Part shown: positions 54,567 through 62,358 of the stretch, piece after piece
Numbering within the stretch: position 1 is the first letter of the stretch
How the letters are laid out: each line of letters opens with the position of its first letter
Assembly (NCBI RefSeq): GCF_002321025.1
Contig: NZ_DCLL01000035.1
Location: forward strand, 1-64,000
Reading direction: 5' to 3'
From: Acinetobacter lwoffii
GTDB lineage: Bacteria; Pseudomonadota; Gammaproteobacteria; Pseudomonadales; Moraxellaceae
Length of the DNA stretch: 64,000 bases
Notes under the pieces: generated by a model
Seen by the model: only the letters and a program-made list of their open reading frames with translations
The model's database searches: none
What the model was told of the DNA's origin: nothing
Program-made: the position numbers and the translations under genes

Positions 54567-54606
54567 AATAGCTGGATATGAATCAGCCATCTTAAGCTTC
54601 ACTGTG

Positions 54607-54640
54607 AAAGGCCTTTAATCCACATTAAAGGCCTTTTTTA
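54607..54640 (+). terminator. Intrinsic terminator of the MFS gene
   Basis: Thirteen perfect pairs, AAAGGCCTTTAAT with ATTAAAGGCCTTT, loop CCAC, then TTT. It lies 40 nt after the stop codon. Confidence 0.92.
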
Positions 54641-54753
54641 TATCCATTTCATAAGCTCAATTTTCAAGTTCTCAAATTTCAATTCTCCCTCCAACCTAGA
54701 CATGCTGCCTAAAAAAACGTATAACACCGTTTTAAATTTACAGGTGTGCACCG

Positions 54754-55689
54754 TTGAAACTTGTGCTTGCTCCCATGGAAGGCTTAACCGATCCGATTAT
54801 GCGTGATGTGCTGACATCCGTAGGTAGCTTTGACTGGTGTGTGACCGAGTTTATCCGTGTCACCGATTCCCTTCTGCCCGATCATATTTATCATACTTAC
54901 TGCCCGGAACTGTTGAATGATGGCAAGACGGCGGCAGGTACACCGGTACATGTCCAATTCTTAGGAAATAATCCGGAGATGCTAGCAGCGAATGCCGCCA
55001 AAGTGGCAGCCATGGGCGCACCGGCAATTGACATGAATTTTGGCTGTCCGGCCAAAACCGTGAACCGTCATCGTGGTGGTTCAGTCCTGCTCGATGAACC
55101 CGAAGTCGTGCATGAGCTGGTTAAAGCCGTGCGTGATGCAGTGCCTGCGCATATTCCGGTTTCCGCCAAAATGCGTCTGGGTTATATGGACCGTAATTTC
55201 ATGCTGGAAAATGCCCATGCCATTGAAGATGCAGGAGCAGCATGGGTTACCGTTCATGCACGCACCAAAGCCGATGGCTATACTCCGCCCGCATTCTGGG
55301 ACCAGCTACAACCGATTCGTGAGACACTTAAGATCAATGTGATCGCCAATGGTGAAATCTGGAACAATGCCGATGCCAAACAGTGCCGTCTGGAATCTGG
55401 TTGCGAAGACCTGATGATTGGCCGTGGTGCAGTAACCACACCCGACCTGACTCAATGTATCCGTCAAAACTCGGATGCACCTTTGATGAAATGGAATGAA
55501 CTGCTACAACTGCAAATTCGTTTTATCAACGGCCCAGCCAAAACTGAGATCGGGATGGTCGGTCGTTACAAGCAATGGCTCGGCATGATGTCGAAACATT
55601 ATCCTGAAGCCAAAGCATTATGGGATGAAGTAAAACGGATTAAAGTTCTGGCCGAGATTACCGAAAAACTGAAAGCTTCAAATATTTAA
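54754..55689 (+). CDS. dusC: tRNA-dihydrouridine(16) synthase DusC
   Basis: 311 residues of flavin-dependent Dus enzyme. The opening KLVLAPMEGLTDPIMRDVL and the catalytic Cys98 in MNFGCPAKTVNRHRGGSVLL are diagnostic; length and MEG motif fit the DusC branch that modifies U16. The start codon is TTG at 54754, with AGGTG 7 nt upstream; the first ATG is too far inside the flavin domain. It is a single gene between two terminators. Confidence 0.92.
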   Translation: MKLVLAPMEGLTDPIMRDVLTSVGSFDWCVTEFIRVTDSLLPDHIYHTYCPELLNDGKTAAGTPVHVQFLGNNPEMLAANAAKVAAMGAPAIDMNFGCPAKTVNRHRGGSVLLDEPEVVHELVKAVRDAVPAHIPVSAKMRLGYMDRNFMLENAHAIEDAGAAWVTVHARTKADGYTPPAFWDQLQPIRETLKINVIANGEIWNNADAKQCRLESGCEDLMIGRGAVTTPDLTQCIRQNSDAPLMKWNELLQLQIRFINGPAKTEIGMVGRYKQWLGMMSKHYPEAKALWDEVKRIKVLAEITEKLKASNI

Positions 55690-55693
55690 AACC

Positions 55694-55725
55694 AAAAAGC
55701 CTTTGAATGATTTAAAGGCTTTTTT
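55694..55725. terminator. Intrinsic terminator between dusC and the NERD gene
   Basis: AAAAAGCCTTT pairs with AAAGGCTTTTT around a 9-nt loop, followed by further T residues. It can serve both convergent genes. Confidence 0.88.
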
Positions 55726-55741
55726 ATGGACTCGTAAAAGC

Positions 55742-56404
55742 TTATGACTGCTTAAGATGCTTTAAATTTTCTACATGCTCCCGATTAGTTTTCCAAGATT
55801 TTTCTAAAACTTCTTTTTCTAGCCGCAGTTGTATCCATTTTAATTTCGTTTCAGAAATCATCTGTTGATCAAAACTTTTCACATAGTCGGTCCAGCCCGC
55901 CCCCCGAAATACATGATTTGGCATCGGCGTTTTAAACACGGCATCTGGCATAAATACAATCACAGAATGCAAAAGATCTGGTTCCACAATATCTGCCAGT
56001 AGCTGCTCCAATACTTTGATGTGCTTATAGTTTTGATGAATCGGATTCTGAAATTTATAACTGTGTTTATAGATTTTCTGGGTCCAGGTTTTTTGTCGCT
56101 CGTTTCCAAATATCCAGCCTTTATAGTTTTTGGTCTCAATCACAAATATTCCGTAAGGACTTAATAACAGATGATCAATTTGCGTGGTCGCACCTGTCCC
56201 GTCTGGAAGAGTCAAATCATTGAGCAGAATATATTGAGGATCTTTTAAATACAGTTTGACATGGGCAGCAACCGCAAATTCTCCTAATTTCCCTTTTAAA
56301 AATGGCTTGAATAATTTAAAAATCATCACGCCAAAGAAAAGCAGAAGAATCCACCCTAAACTGGACCAGAGTGGACTTAATAGCTGTATGGTAGAATGTT
56401 CCAT
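55742..56404 (-). CDS. Membrane-anchored NERD domain protein
   Basis: 220 residues. One hydrophobic N-terminal helix (about 12-33) precedes a NERD (nuclease-related) domain: KGKLGEFAVAAHVKLYL, then TQIDHLLLSPYGIFVIETKN with the D...E-T-K signature of the PD-(D/E)xK fold, and later QNPIHQN. NERD proteins are thought to act on nucleic acids, but their roles are mostly unknown. It is a single gene facing dusC. Confidence 0.82.
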   Translation of the reverse strand: MEHSTIQLLSPLWSSLGWILLLFFGVMIFKLFKPFLKGKLGEFAVAAHVKLYLKDPQYILLNDLTLPDGTGATTQIDHLLLSPYGIFVIETKNYKGWIFGNERQKTWTQKIYKHSYKFQNPIHQNYKHIKVLEQLLADIVEPDLLHSVIVFMPDAVFKTPMPNHVFRGAGWTDYVKSFDQQMISETKLKWIQLRLEKEVLEKSWKTNREHVENLKHLKQS

Positions 56405-56438
56405 ATTCTAATTTTCATTTATTTTAAGTGCTTAAATA

Positions 56439-56921
56439 TTAATGCGTTCGCTCAATATTTAACAGGATTTCTTTTTTATCCAAACCACCGGCAAATCCTA
56501 CCAGCTTGCCACTGCGACCAATCACCCGATGACAGGGTGCAATAATCGAAATCGGGTTTTTGCCATTGGCTGCACCCACGGCGCGTACAGCCTTGATATT
56601 ACCCACCTGTTCAGCAATGTCGCGATAGCTTCGCGTCTGTCCGTAGGGAATATTCAGTAGCGCCTGCCAAACCTTTTTCTGAAAATCAGTACCGGCAAAG
56701 TCCAAAGGCAGGTCAAAAACATTGCGCTGACCGGCAAAATATTCTTGGAGCTGGCGTCTGGTTTCAATCAATACCGGATGCTGCGGATTTTCAACCAAGG
56801 TCGCCAGTTTCACCCGATTCGGCTGTTCACAGTCCCAAAGCACAGCCACCAGCGCGGTTTCATTCGCGACCAGCCGTAACTGACCGACGGGAGAATCCAT
56901 ATACAGATAACTTAAGTTCAT
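56439..56921 (-). CDS. ogt: Methylated-DNA--protein-cysteine methyltransferase
   Basis: 160 residues of the Ogt/AGT family. The methyl-accepting Cys130 is in IIAPCHRVIG; the helix-turn-helix reads YGQTRSYRDIAEQVGNIKAV. It removes O6-methyl from guanine in a suicidal transfer. The ATG at 56921 has AGGG 9 nt upstream and is preferred over one 6 codons earlier. No Ada-type N-terminal domain is present, so it is the constitutive Ogt type. Confidence 0.92.
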   Translation of the reverse strand: MNLSYLYMDSPVGQLRLVANETALVAVLWDCEQPNRVKLATLVENPQHPVLIETRRQLQEYFAGQRNVFDLPLDFAGTDFQKKVWQALLNIPYGQTRSYRDIAEQVGNIKAVRAVGAANGKNPISIIAPCHRVIGRSGKLVGFAGGLDKKEILLNIERTH

Positions 56922-56993
56922 GATGGCGCCCTGTCCCAATCACTGAGTTCATTTTCTATATTAACCCAGTTCACCGAGACAGGCAGAAACAAA

Positions 56994-57311
56994 TTATGAA
57001 GAGGATACTTTCATCAGCACCAGACCGGAAATGATGAGTACGGCAGCCAGCATACGCAAGACGGTAGCAGGTTCACCCAGAACCCAAATACCGATGAGAA
57101 ATGAACCCACTGCACCAATCCCGGTCCAAATCGTATAGGCTGTACCTAGTGGCAAAGTACGCATCGCATAAGCCAGTAAAGCAAAACTCAGTACCATGAA
57201 GACAATGGTAATAATACTTGGGGTGAGTCTGGTAAAGCCTTCAGACAGCTTCATTGAATATGCCCAAACGATTTCAAAAATACCCGCAAGAATAAGTACA
57301 ATCCAGGCCAT
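56994..57311 (-). CDS. gdx: Guanidinium exporter Gdx (SugE-type SMR transporter)
   Basis: 105 residues, four transmembrane helices, small multidrug resistance family. The segments GIFEIVWAYSMKLSEGFTRL and LPLGTAYTIWTGIGAVGSFL match the SugE/Gdx subgroup, which exports guanidinium, rather than EmrE/QacE. The active Glu13 is in place. A guanidine-II riboswitch lies 27-92 nt upstream, which supports the substrate directly. The site AGGAGGAGGG lies 7-8 nt before the start codon. Confidence 0.93.
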   Translation of the reverse strand: MAWIVLILAGIFEIVWAYSMKLSEGFTRLTPSIITIVFMVLSFALLAYAMRTLPLGTAYTIWTGIGAVGSFLIGIWVLGEPATVLRMLAAVLIISGLVLMKVSSS

Positions 57312-57337
57312 GCAGCCCTCCTCCTTTTATATAAGAA

Positions 57338-57403
57338 TCAGGCCGTCCTGACGATTTTTCCTGTAAATTCCGATATGCAATTCACAAGGGAGGTCGTTCC
57401 TCC
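57338..57403 (-). promoter_or_regulatory. Guanidine-II riboswitch (mini-ykkC) upstream of gdx
   Basis: On the minus strand the first hairpin is GGAGG-AACGA-CCTCC (57403-57389) and the second TCAGG-ACGG-CCTGA (57351-57338). Two short hairpins with ACGR loops are the definition of the mini-ykkC motif, which binds guanidinium. The CCTCC arm of the first hairpin is complementary to the GGAGGAGG ribosome site near 57325, so ligand-stabilised hairpins should free the site and turn on translation. The first loop carries one extra A, a small deviation from the ACGR tetraloop. Confidence 0.85.
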
Positions 57404-57622
57404 TAGATATAAAAATTTTATAAAACCACGTTGTAGCAATCTGGCTATTTTTACAAAACATGACTTATCGAGATACAACTTAACTTTGTCTTACGCAAAT
57501 CTTCACGACATTCTTGCCTGATCTGGTTATGGTAGATGTTGAAAATGCCAAGTCAGAAATAGTTCTAATAATCGGGCAATTCATCCACAACAATTACATG
57601 AGAATGGACTCAGAATATTAAG

Positions 57623-57631
57623 TTATACACA
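57623..57631 (+). promoter_or_regulatory. Solitary DnaA-box match
   Basis: TTATACACA matches the DnaA box consensus TTATNCACA. It lies about 230 bp from the packed array at 57855-57926. Confidence 0.4.
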
Positions 57632-57767
57632 TCAATTAAATTTAAACTATGTCTGGAGTAATTACATAATGAAACACAAATATGCGAGACATTGATCATT
57701 TTTTACTTGGTTGAATTATTAACTCTTGATTAACAAATAACCACTAAACACAAGGGTTATATGTAAT

Positions 57768-57795
57768 AAAAAAGAACCCAATTTGAGTTCTTTTT
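57768..57795 (-). terminator. Terminator of rpe
   Basis: On the minus strand GAACTCA pairs with TGGGTTC (one G-U), loop AAT, with A- and T-tracts outside. It is 145 nt beyond the rpe stop, so the repeat array would lie in the rpe 3' untranslated region. Confidence 0.75.
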
Positions 57796-57854
57796 ATACA
57801 GATTTTGTCTAAATCGCAATCAATCAGGCTACAAACGATTACATTTTATGCAAC

Positions 57855-57926
57855 ATATCCATATGGTTATCAACATAGATATCTACACACTTATCCATAA
57901 AGTTATCCACATATTTATGCACTTAT
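57855..57926 (+). repeat. Array of six 12-bp direct repeats resembling DnaA boxes
   Basis: Nonamers begin every 12 bp: ATATCCATA (57855), TTATCAACA (57867), ATATCTACA (57879), TTATCCATA (57891), TTATCCACA (57903) and TTATGCACT (57915). One is a perfect E. coli R1/R4-type DnaA box, three differ by one base and two by two. All point the same way with 3-bp separators. DnaA arrays in oriC are similarly close-packed. The window has no dnaA, dnaN or gyrB, so this is probably not the main origin. Confidence 0.65.
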
Positions 57927-57939
57927 GAGTTTTTAACGA

Positions 57940-58626
57940 TTACAGTTGAACCTGTCCCACTCTCGCTAATTCCGCACGCATTTCATCAATCACAGCTTTA
58001 TAATCCGGCTTGCCAAAAATAGCTGAACCCGCCACAAACATATCGGCACCCGCTTCGGCAATTTCACGGATATTGCTTGGCGTAACACCGCCATCAACTT
58101 CCAGACGAATATCACGACCTGAAGCATCAATCAGTTTGCGTGCCTGACGCAATTTATCCAAAGTCATTGGAATAAATTTCTGTCCGCCAAAACCCGGGTT
58201 CACGCTCATGAGCAGGATTTGATCGACTTTATCCAGCACATAGTCCAGATAATGCAGTGGCGTTGCTGGGTTAAATACTAAGCCCGCTTTGGCACCACCT
58301 GATTTGATCAACTGTAAAGAACGGTCAATATGATCAGACGCTTCCGGATGGAAAGTAATGATATCAGCACCCGCTTCAAGGAAATCCCCGATCATGCGAT
58401 CCACCGGCTTGACCATCAAATGCACATCAATTGGCGCCTTGATCCCATAATTTTTCAAGGCCTTACAAACACCTGCACCAAAAGTCAGGTTCGGTACATA
58501 ATGGTTGTCCATGACATCAAAATGAACAACGTCTGCACCTGCTTCCAACACATTCTCGACTTCTTCACCTAAACGGGCAAAGTCAGCAGATAAAATAGAA
58601 GGGGCAATTAAATAAGGCTTGGACAT
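57940..58626 (-). CDS. rpe: Ribulose-phosphate 3-epimerase
   Basis: 228 residues of TIM-barrel epimerase in the pentose phosphate pathway. APSILSADFARLGEEV at the start, VHFDVMDNHYVPNLTFG, MSVNPGFGGQKFIP and LEVDGGVTPSNI are the catalytic and metal-binding blocks (His, Asp, His, Asp). The length is normal. It is a single gene whose 3' end lies 14 bp from a DnaA-box-like array. Confidence 0.95.
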   Translation of the reverse strand: MSKPYLIAPSILSADFARLGEEVENVLEAGADVVHFDVMDNHYVPNLTFGAGVCKALKNYGIKAPIDVHLMVKPVDRMIGDFLEAGADIITFHPEASDHIDRSLQLIKSGGAKAGLVFNPATPLHYLDYVLDKVDQILLMSVNPGFGGQKFIPMTLDKLRQARKLIDASGRDIRLEVDGGVTPSNIREIAEAGADMFVAGSAIFGKPDYKAVIDEMRAELARVGQVQL

Positions 58627-58794
58627 GGGAGAACCTGGCTTGTTGAAATTGGATTTTTCCCATTATATCAAATCCACTCCGGCTACTGTGATTCGATGTT
58701 GCAAGATTAAAACGCTGTGTAACGCTTTGATGCTTATGCCGGCATCACCGCCTGGTTTAAAGTGCAGAACAATGATGAATAGTGTAGAAGACTG

Positions 58795-59073
58795 ATGAAA
58801 AGTATTGCCCATATCCAGACGCAACAAGCTTCACGAATTGCCAAACGCCTGGCCAATCACTGGAAACATAAATTTAATATTGATGTAACCGAACAGACTT
58901 TCCTGATTCATTTTCCAGGTGCAGAAGTGAGTCTGACACCCGAGGCAGATCATCTTACCGTAACGGTTCAGAGCAATGCTGATTCCACTGACCTGAATAA
59001 ACTCGAAAATGTGGTTCTGGATCATCTGATCCGTATGGGACAGGAAAATCTGACTGCTAACTGGCAAAGATAG
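58795..59073 (+). CDS. DUF2218 family protein
   Basis: 92 residues. IAKRLANHWKHKFNIDV, FLIHFPGAEVSLTPEADHL and the C-terminal LENVVLDHLIRMG match the DUF2218 profile. Family members often lie near siderophore or iron genes, but none is adjacent here, and no activity is known. AGAAG lies about 5-9 nt before the ATG. Confidence 0.75.
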   Translation: MKSIAHIQTQQASRIAKRLANHWKHKFNIDVTEQTFLIHFPGAEVSLTPEADHLTVTVQSNADSTDLNKLENVVLDHLIRMGQENLTANWQR

Positions 59074-59076
59074 GTA

Positions 59077-59100
59077 TTAAAAAGCCTTGATGATCAAGGC
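59077..59100 (-). terminator. Terminator of the M48 peptidase gene
   Basis: GCCTTGAT/ATCAAGGC palindrome with a TTTTT tract on the minus strand, 17 nt after the stop codon. Confidence 0.8.
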
Positions 59101-59117
59101 ATAGCAATGATCAGAAA

Positions 59118-60257
59118 CTAAATACGATGATTCGCCTGTTCATTAAAGGCATGAATACGCTCAATTCTTTTATCCAGTTCGGGGTGAGATTTCAGATATT
59201 TTTTAAACTTCCCGATCAGGCGAATCCATTTCAGTTCGGTTTCTGTCAGGTGTCGGTCTTTTCCATCGATATTGAGAGTGAAATTTTTCATTTTTATAGT
59301 TTGCGATTCCTCTGCCAGTATTCTGGCATTTTCCACCCGCTGCAAAAAGTTAGACAAGTGAATACTGGAAATCTGCTGTTGATGCAAATGCTGCATGGCA
59401 TAGTCATCGGCATCCAGTTCAATCGCTTGTGAGTATCCAGCATCAGTCAACACGACTACAGAGGCTGTGACCACATCACTTAAATCTCCGGTCACCAAGG
59501 CAAACAGTCCCGCCGCCCCCAGATTGGAAATCACTTTTTGCATGCTGTGCTTCTGTACCAGATGGCCTTGTTCATGGGCCAGTACTGCAAGGACTTCTTC
59601 ATCGGTACCGCTGATTTTCACCAGTTCATCAGTCACAATAATGGTGTTATTCGGGATGGCTGCGGCATTCATGCCCATGCTTGATCCGCCTTGACGGAAA
59701 ATAATCTTTGCCGGTGGTCCAACGGCAATCTTTTGTTCATACAAAGTTTTTAATCGTGTCTGCTGTTCTGCCGGAAGTGTACTTGGCTGGGTCTGGGCAA
59801 TTAATTGCTGCTCTGTCCGGTTGCCTACTTCAACCAGAATCTGCTCCGGAAGAAGTTTTGCCAGTTGTTTGGCGCTATAAGGAATCCCCCATTTTAAAAT
59901 AACAATTACTACACTAATCACGATGATCATGGAAAAGAAAATCAGGATTGGTGAACGTTCAAACTTCCAGATCGCATGATAAATATCTTTATGTTTAATC
60001 CCGAGCCAATGCGGCGCTTTGCTTAAAAACTCAATCCGACGCTCTTCAGGCAACTCAATAATCGGTTTACGACCACCGACACCCCCAATATAAGCCATGT
60101 CCGGATAAGCAAAATAAAAATCTGCATCGCTAACTTGTGCTGGAACATCCTCATCAAGTTTCAAGGCAATTCCTTGTTGCTGATCCGGCACAATCCAGGC
60201 ACGACGGGCTTCAGCGAGAATTCCATCATAAAACTTAACTTCGACAGGTCGTTTCAT
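59118..60257 (-). CDS. M48 family membrane metallopeptidase
   Basis: 379 residues. One transmembrane helix (about 103-125) separates a cytoplasmic N-terminal domain from an M48 (Ste24/HtpX-like) peptidase domain with HEQGHLVQKH at about 228-237 and a third ligand in the ELDADDYAM motif. GGAG 8 nt upstream favours the ATG at 60257 over a GTG one codon earlier. It overlaps nothing but follows the YjgN-type gene after 11 nt, a recurrent pair, so it probably acts on membrane or periplasmic proteins. Confidence 0.88.
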   Translation of the reverse strand: MKRPVEVKFYDGILAEARRAWIVPDQQQGIALKLDEDVPAQVSDADFYFAYPDMAYIGGVGGRKPIIELPEERRIEFLSKAPHWLGIKHKDIYHAIWKFERSPILIFFSMIIVISVVIVILKWGIPYSAKQLAKLLPEQILVEVGNRTEQQLIAQTQPSTLPAEQQTRLKTLYEQKIAVGPPAKIIFRQGGSSMGMNAAAIPNNTIIVTDELVKISGTDEEVLAVLAHEQGHLVQKHSMQKVISNLGAAGLFALVTGDLSDVVTASVVVLTDAGYSQAIELDADDYAMQHLHQQQISSIHLSNFLQRVENARILAEESQTIKMKNFTLNIDGKDRHLTETELKWIRLIGKFKKYLKSHPELDKRIERIHAFNEQANHRI

Positions 60258-60268
60258 CACATTTACTC

Positions 60269-61390
60269 CTATAGCGACGCATCGAAATCAAATACGTCCA
60301 GGATTTCATCGGCCAAGGCACTTGGGTCAGGTTGCAAGATATGCTTCAGGTCAGTTTCATCGTCTACTACATAGAGTTCTAAGTGTTTTAACTGATATTC
60401 ATATAAACGGATGACAGCCCAAGGTGTCATTAAGCCCAGACTAAGAACACGTATCATCCAGTTGCTCAGCACAATCCAGCTATAACGCCATGTCGTGACC
60501 CGTGTTTTAAAGTAACTTTGACCAAGCTCCACATGATTCCAGGTAATGATGTATAAACGTGCAGAAATAATCGGCCAGACCAGCGCCAGACAAAGCAGAT
60601 AGCTAAGCAGTAAACCCAGACTAAACAAATTGGTTCCAATCCGGTCCACCCAGTACACTACTGCTGCAAGCCAGCCAATACCAACCAGCAGGCAAAGACC
60701 AAAGGGCAGATAAACGGCAGACATAAATTTGGACCAGTTAATATTCAGCTTGAATTGCAGCTGACCAATCGATAAATGATTAAAGCAATAGCGTTTATAG
60801 AGCCAGATCATCACCGGACTAAACAGCAGCAAAGTAAAGATATTGATCAGGATGGCCAGAAATAAGACCCTATAAGCCTCACGGTTGCTGCCATTAAAAT
60901 AAAAACGCACATTGCCATATTTGCTATTTCTAGCCTTGAATTTCAGCGTCATCCGAATGAGCCAGGGCAAACACAGCGCAGCGACCATCAATAAAGAACT
61001 GGTGGCAAGGATTGAATAGTTGGTCAGTACAACGGTGACCAGATACAGTTCCAGTGCAAACAGACGACCCAGCAGGATCCGGCTCGGCATGGCCACAAAG
61101 TCGAAGCGATGTTTTAAAAATTGGGTATTGCCGTAGAAATAACGCATACGGCGTGCCTTGACCCAAGGGCTGTACAAGGTCAATGTCACAATGGTCAGCA
61201 TCAGATTCACCATCCAGATACCAAAATATTCGGATGCACTGCCATGAAATCTGAATCCATAACGCTGATATTTAGGGCAGACTGAAAGCGTGGCTTCAGT
61301 CGAAAAACTTGAAGCAGCCGGAAATAATGGCTCACTAACACGAATACCGTCTGCTGCATGACGATCCCAATTTTTTATACTTTTATACAT
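60269..61390 (-). CDS. YjgN family (DUF898) membrane protein
   Basis: 373 residues. A soluble N-terminus of about 50 residues (ending FHGSASEYFGIWMVNLMLTI) is followed by at least six transmembrane helices and an acidic C-terminus. DUF898 motifs include YSPWVKARRMRYFYGNT and FKARNSKYGNVRFYFNGS. Function is unknown. The usual association with an M48 peptidase, here 11 nt downstream, suggests the two cooperate in the inner membrane. Confidence 0.85.
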   Translation of the reverse strand: MYKSIKNWDRHAADGIRVSEPLFPAASSFSTEATLSVCPKYQRYGFRFHGSASEYFGIWMVNLMLTIVTLTLYSPWVKARRMRYFYGNTQFLKHRFDFVAMPSRILLGRLFALELYLVTVVLTNYSILATSSLLMVAALCLPWLIRMTLKFKARNSKYGNVRFYFNGSNREAYRVLFLAILINIFTLLLFSPVMIWLYKRYCFNHLSIGQLQFKLNINWSKFMSAVYLPFGLCLLVGIGWLAAVVYWVDRIGTNLFSLGLLLSYLLCLALVWPIISARLYIITWNHVELGQSYFKTRVTTWRYSWIVLSNWMIRVLSLGLMTPWAVIRLYEYQLKHLELYVVDDETDLKHILQPDPSALADEILDVFDFDASL

Positions 61391-61400
61391 CTGATATTAA

Positions 61401-61442
61401 AAGAAAAACCCCCAGAATGTAAAAACATTTTGGAGGTTTTTA
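61401..61442 (-). terminator. Intrinsic terminator after fghA
   Basis: AAAAACCTCC...ACATTCTGGGGGTTTTT: an 11-pair stem with one mismatch and a TTTT loop, 36 nt after the fghA stop and close to the next start codon. Confidence 0.78.
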
Positions 61443-61478
61443 ATTTTTTTGGCTTTGCTACATATCTGCAGTCCTACT

Positions 61479-62315
61479 TTAAGGATTTAACTGCACGGCA
61501 TGGAATTGCAAATGATCATCTACGAAACTTTGAATAAAGTAATAGCCATGATCATAGCCCTGATGTTCACGCAAAGTCAGCGGCTGGTTCACGGCATCAC
61601 AAGCTTGCTGAAACAGGGCTGGATTGAGCTGGTTATAGAACTGGTCCGAAAAACCCTGATCAATCAGGATATCGCTAAATAATGCGCCCTTTTCTTGAAC
61701 CAAAGCGGTCGCATCATGTTTCAGCCATTCCTCTTTCTCAGTACCCAGATAATTCGAGAATGCCTTGTCACCCCAAGGACACTGACTCGGTGCACAAATC
61801 GGTGCAAAGGCTGAAACAGATTTAAATTTTTCTGGATATTTATATGCCAAGGTCAATGCGCCATGACCGCCCATAGAGTGGCCGAAGATGCCGATCTTGC
61901 CGGGATGAATCACGAACTCCTCAGTGACCAGTGCATAAAGCTCATCGACAATAAAGCTTTCCATCTGATAATGTTCAGCCCATGGTGCCTGAGTGGCATT
62001 AATATAAAAACCTGCACCCTGACCGATATCCCAGTTGTCGCCTTCTGCCACGCTTTCACCACGTGGTGAGGTATCTGGTGTAATCAGAATCAAGCCAAGT
62101 TGCGCCGCCAAACGCTGTGCATGCGCCTTGATGGCAAAGGTTTCTTCGGTACAGGTCAAACCTGCCAGATAGAATAATGCCGGACAGCTGTGACCTTCTA
62201 AAGCTTGAGGCGGCAGAAAAATGCCAAATTTAGTCGGTGTTTTAAGATAGCGTGAATCAAAACGATAAATCCGCTGTTCACCTTCAAAGCTTCTATTGTT
62301 CTGTATAAGTTCCAT
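61479..62315 (-). CDS. fghA: S-formylglutathione hydrolase
   Basis: 278 residues of the esterase D family. The nucleophile Ser147 is in GIFGHSMGGHGALTLA, the catalytic Asp in DILIDQGFSDQF and His in EHQGYDHGYYFIQ. It hydrolyses S-formylglutathione in glutathione-dependent formaldehyde oxidation. The usual partner frmA/adhC is not adjacent in this window. Confidence 0.92.
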   Translation of the reverse strand: MELIQNNRSFEGEQRIYRFDSRYLKTPTKFGIFLPPQALEGHSCPALFYLAGLTCTEETFAIKAHAQRLAAQLGLILITPDTSPRGESVAEGDNWDIGQGAGFYINATQAPWAEHYQMESFIVDELYALVTEEFVIHPGKIGIFGHSMGGHGALTLAYKYPEKFKSVSAFAPICAPSQCPWGDKAFSNYLGTEKEEWLKHDATALVQEKGALFSDILIDQGFSDQFYNQLNPALFQQACDAVNQPLTLREHQGYDHGYYFIQSFVDDHLQFHAVQLNP

Positions 62316-62358
62316 GGCTATTCCTTATTATTACAACCGGTCTGTGGATGACATTGAT

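Larger units (their letters stand above)
57312..57939. other. Intergenic region between gdx and rpe
   Basis: 628 bp with no credible gene. From left to right: a guanidine-II riboswitch (57338-57403), about 170 bp of featureless AT-rich DNA, a near-match DnaA box TCATCCACA (57581-57589), a perfect one TTATACACA (57623-57631), a terminator of rpe (57768-57795), and a six-unit 12-bp repeat array (57855-57926). Confidence 0.6.

Noticed and set aside
57855..57926. CRISPR array
   Set aside because: Units are 12 bp and adjacent with no unique spacers, and no cas genes lie nearby.
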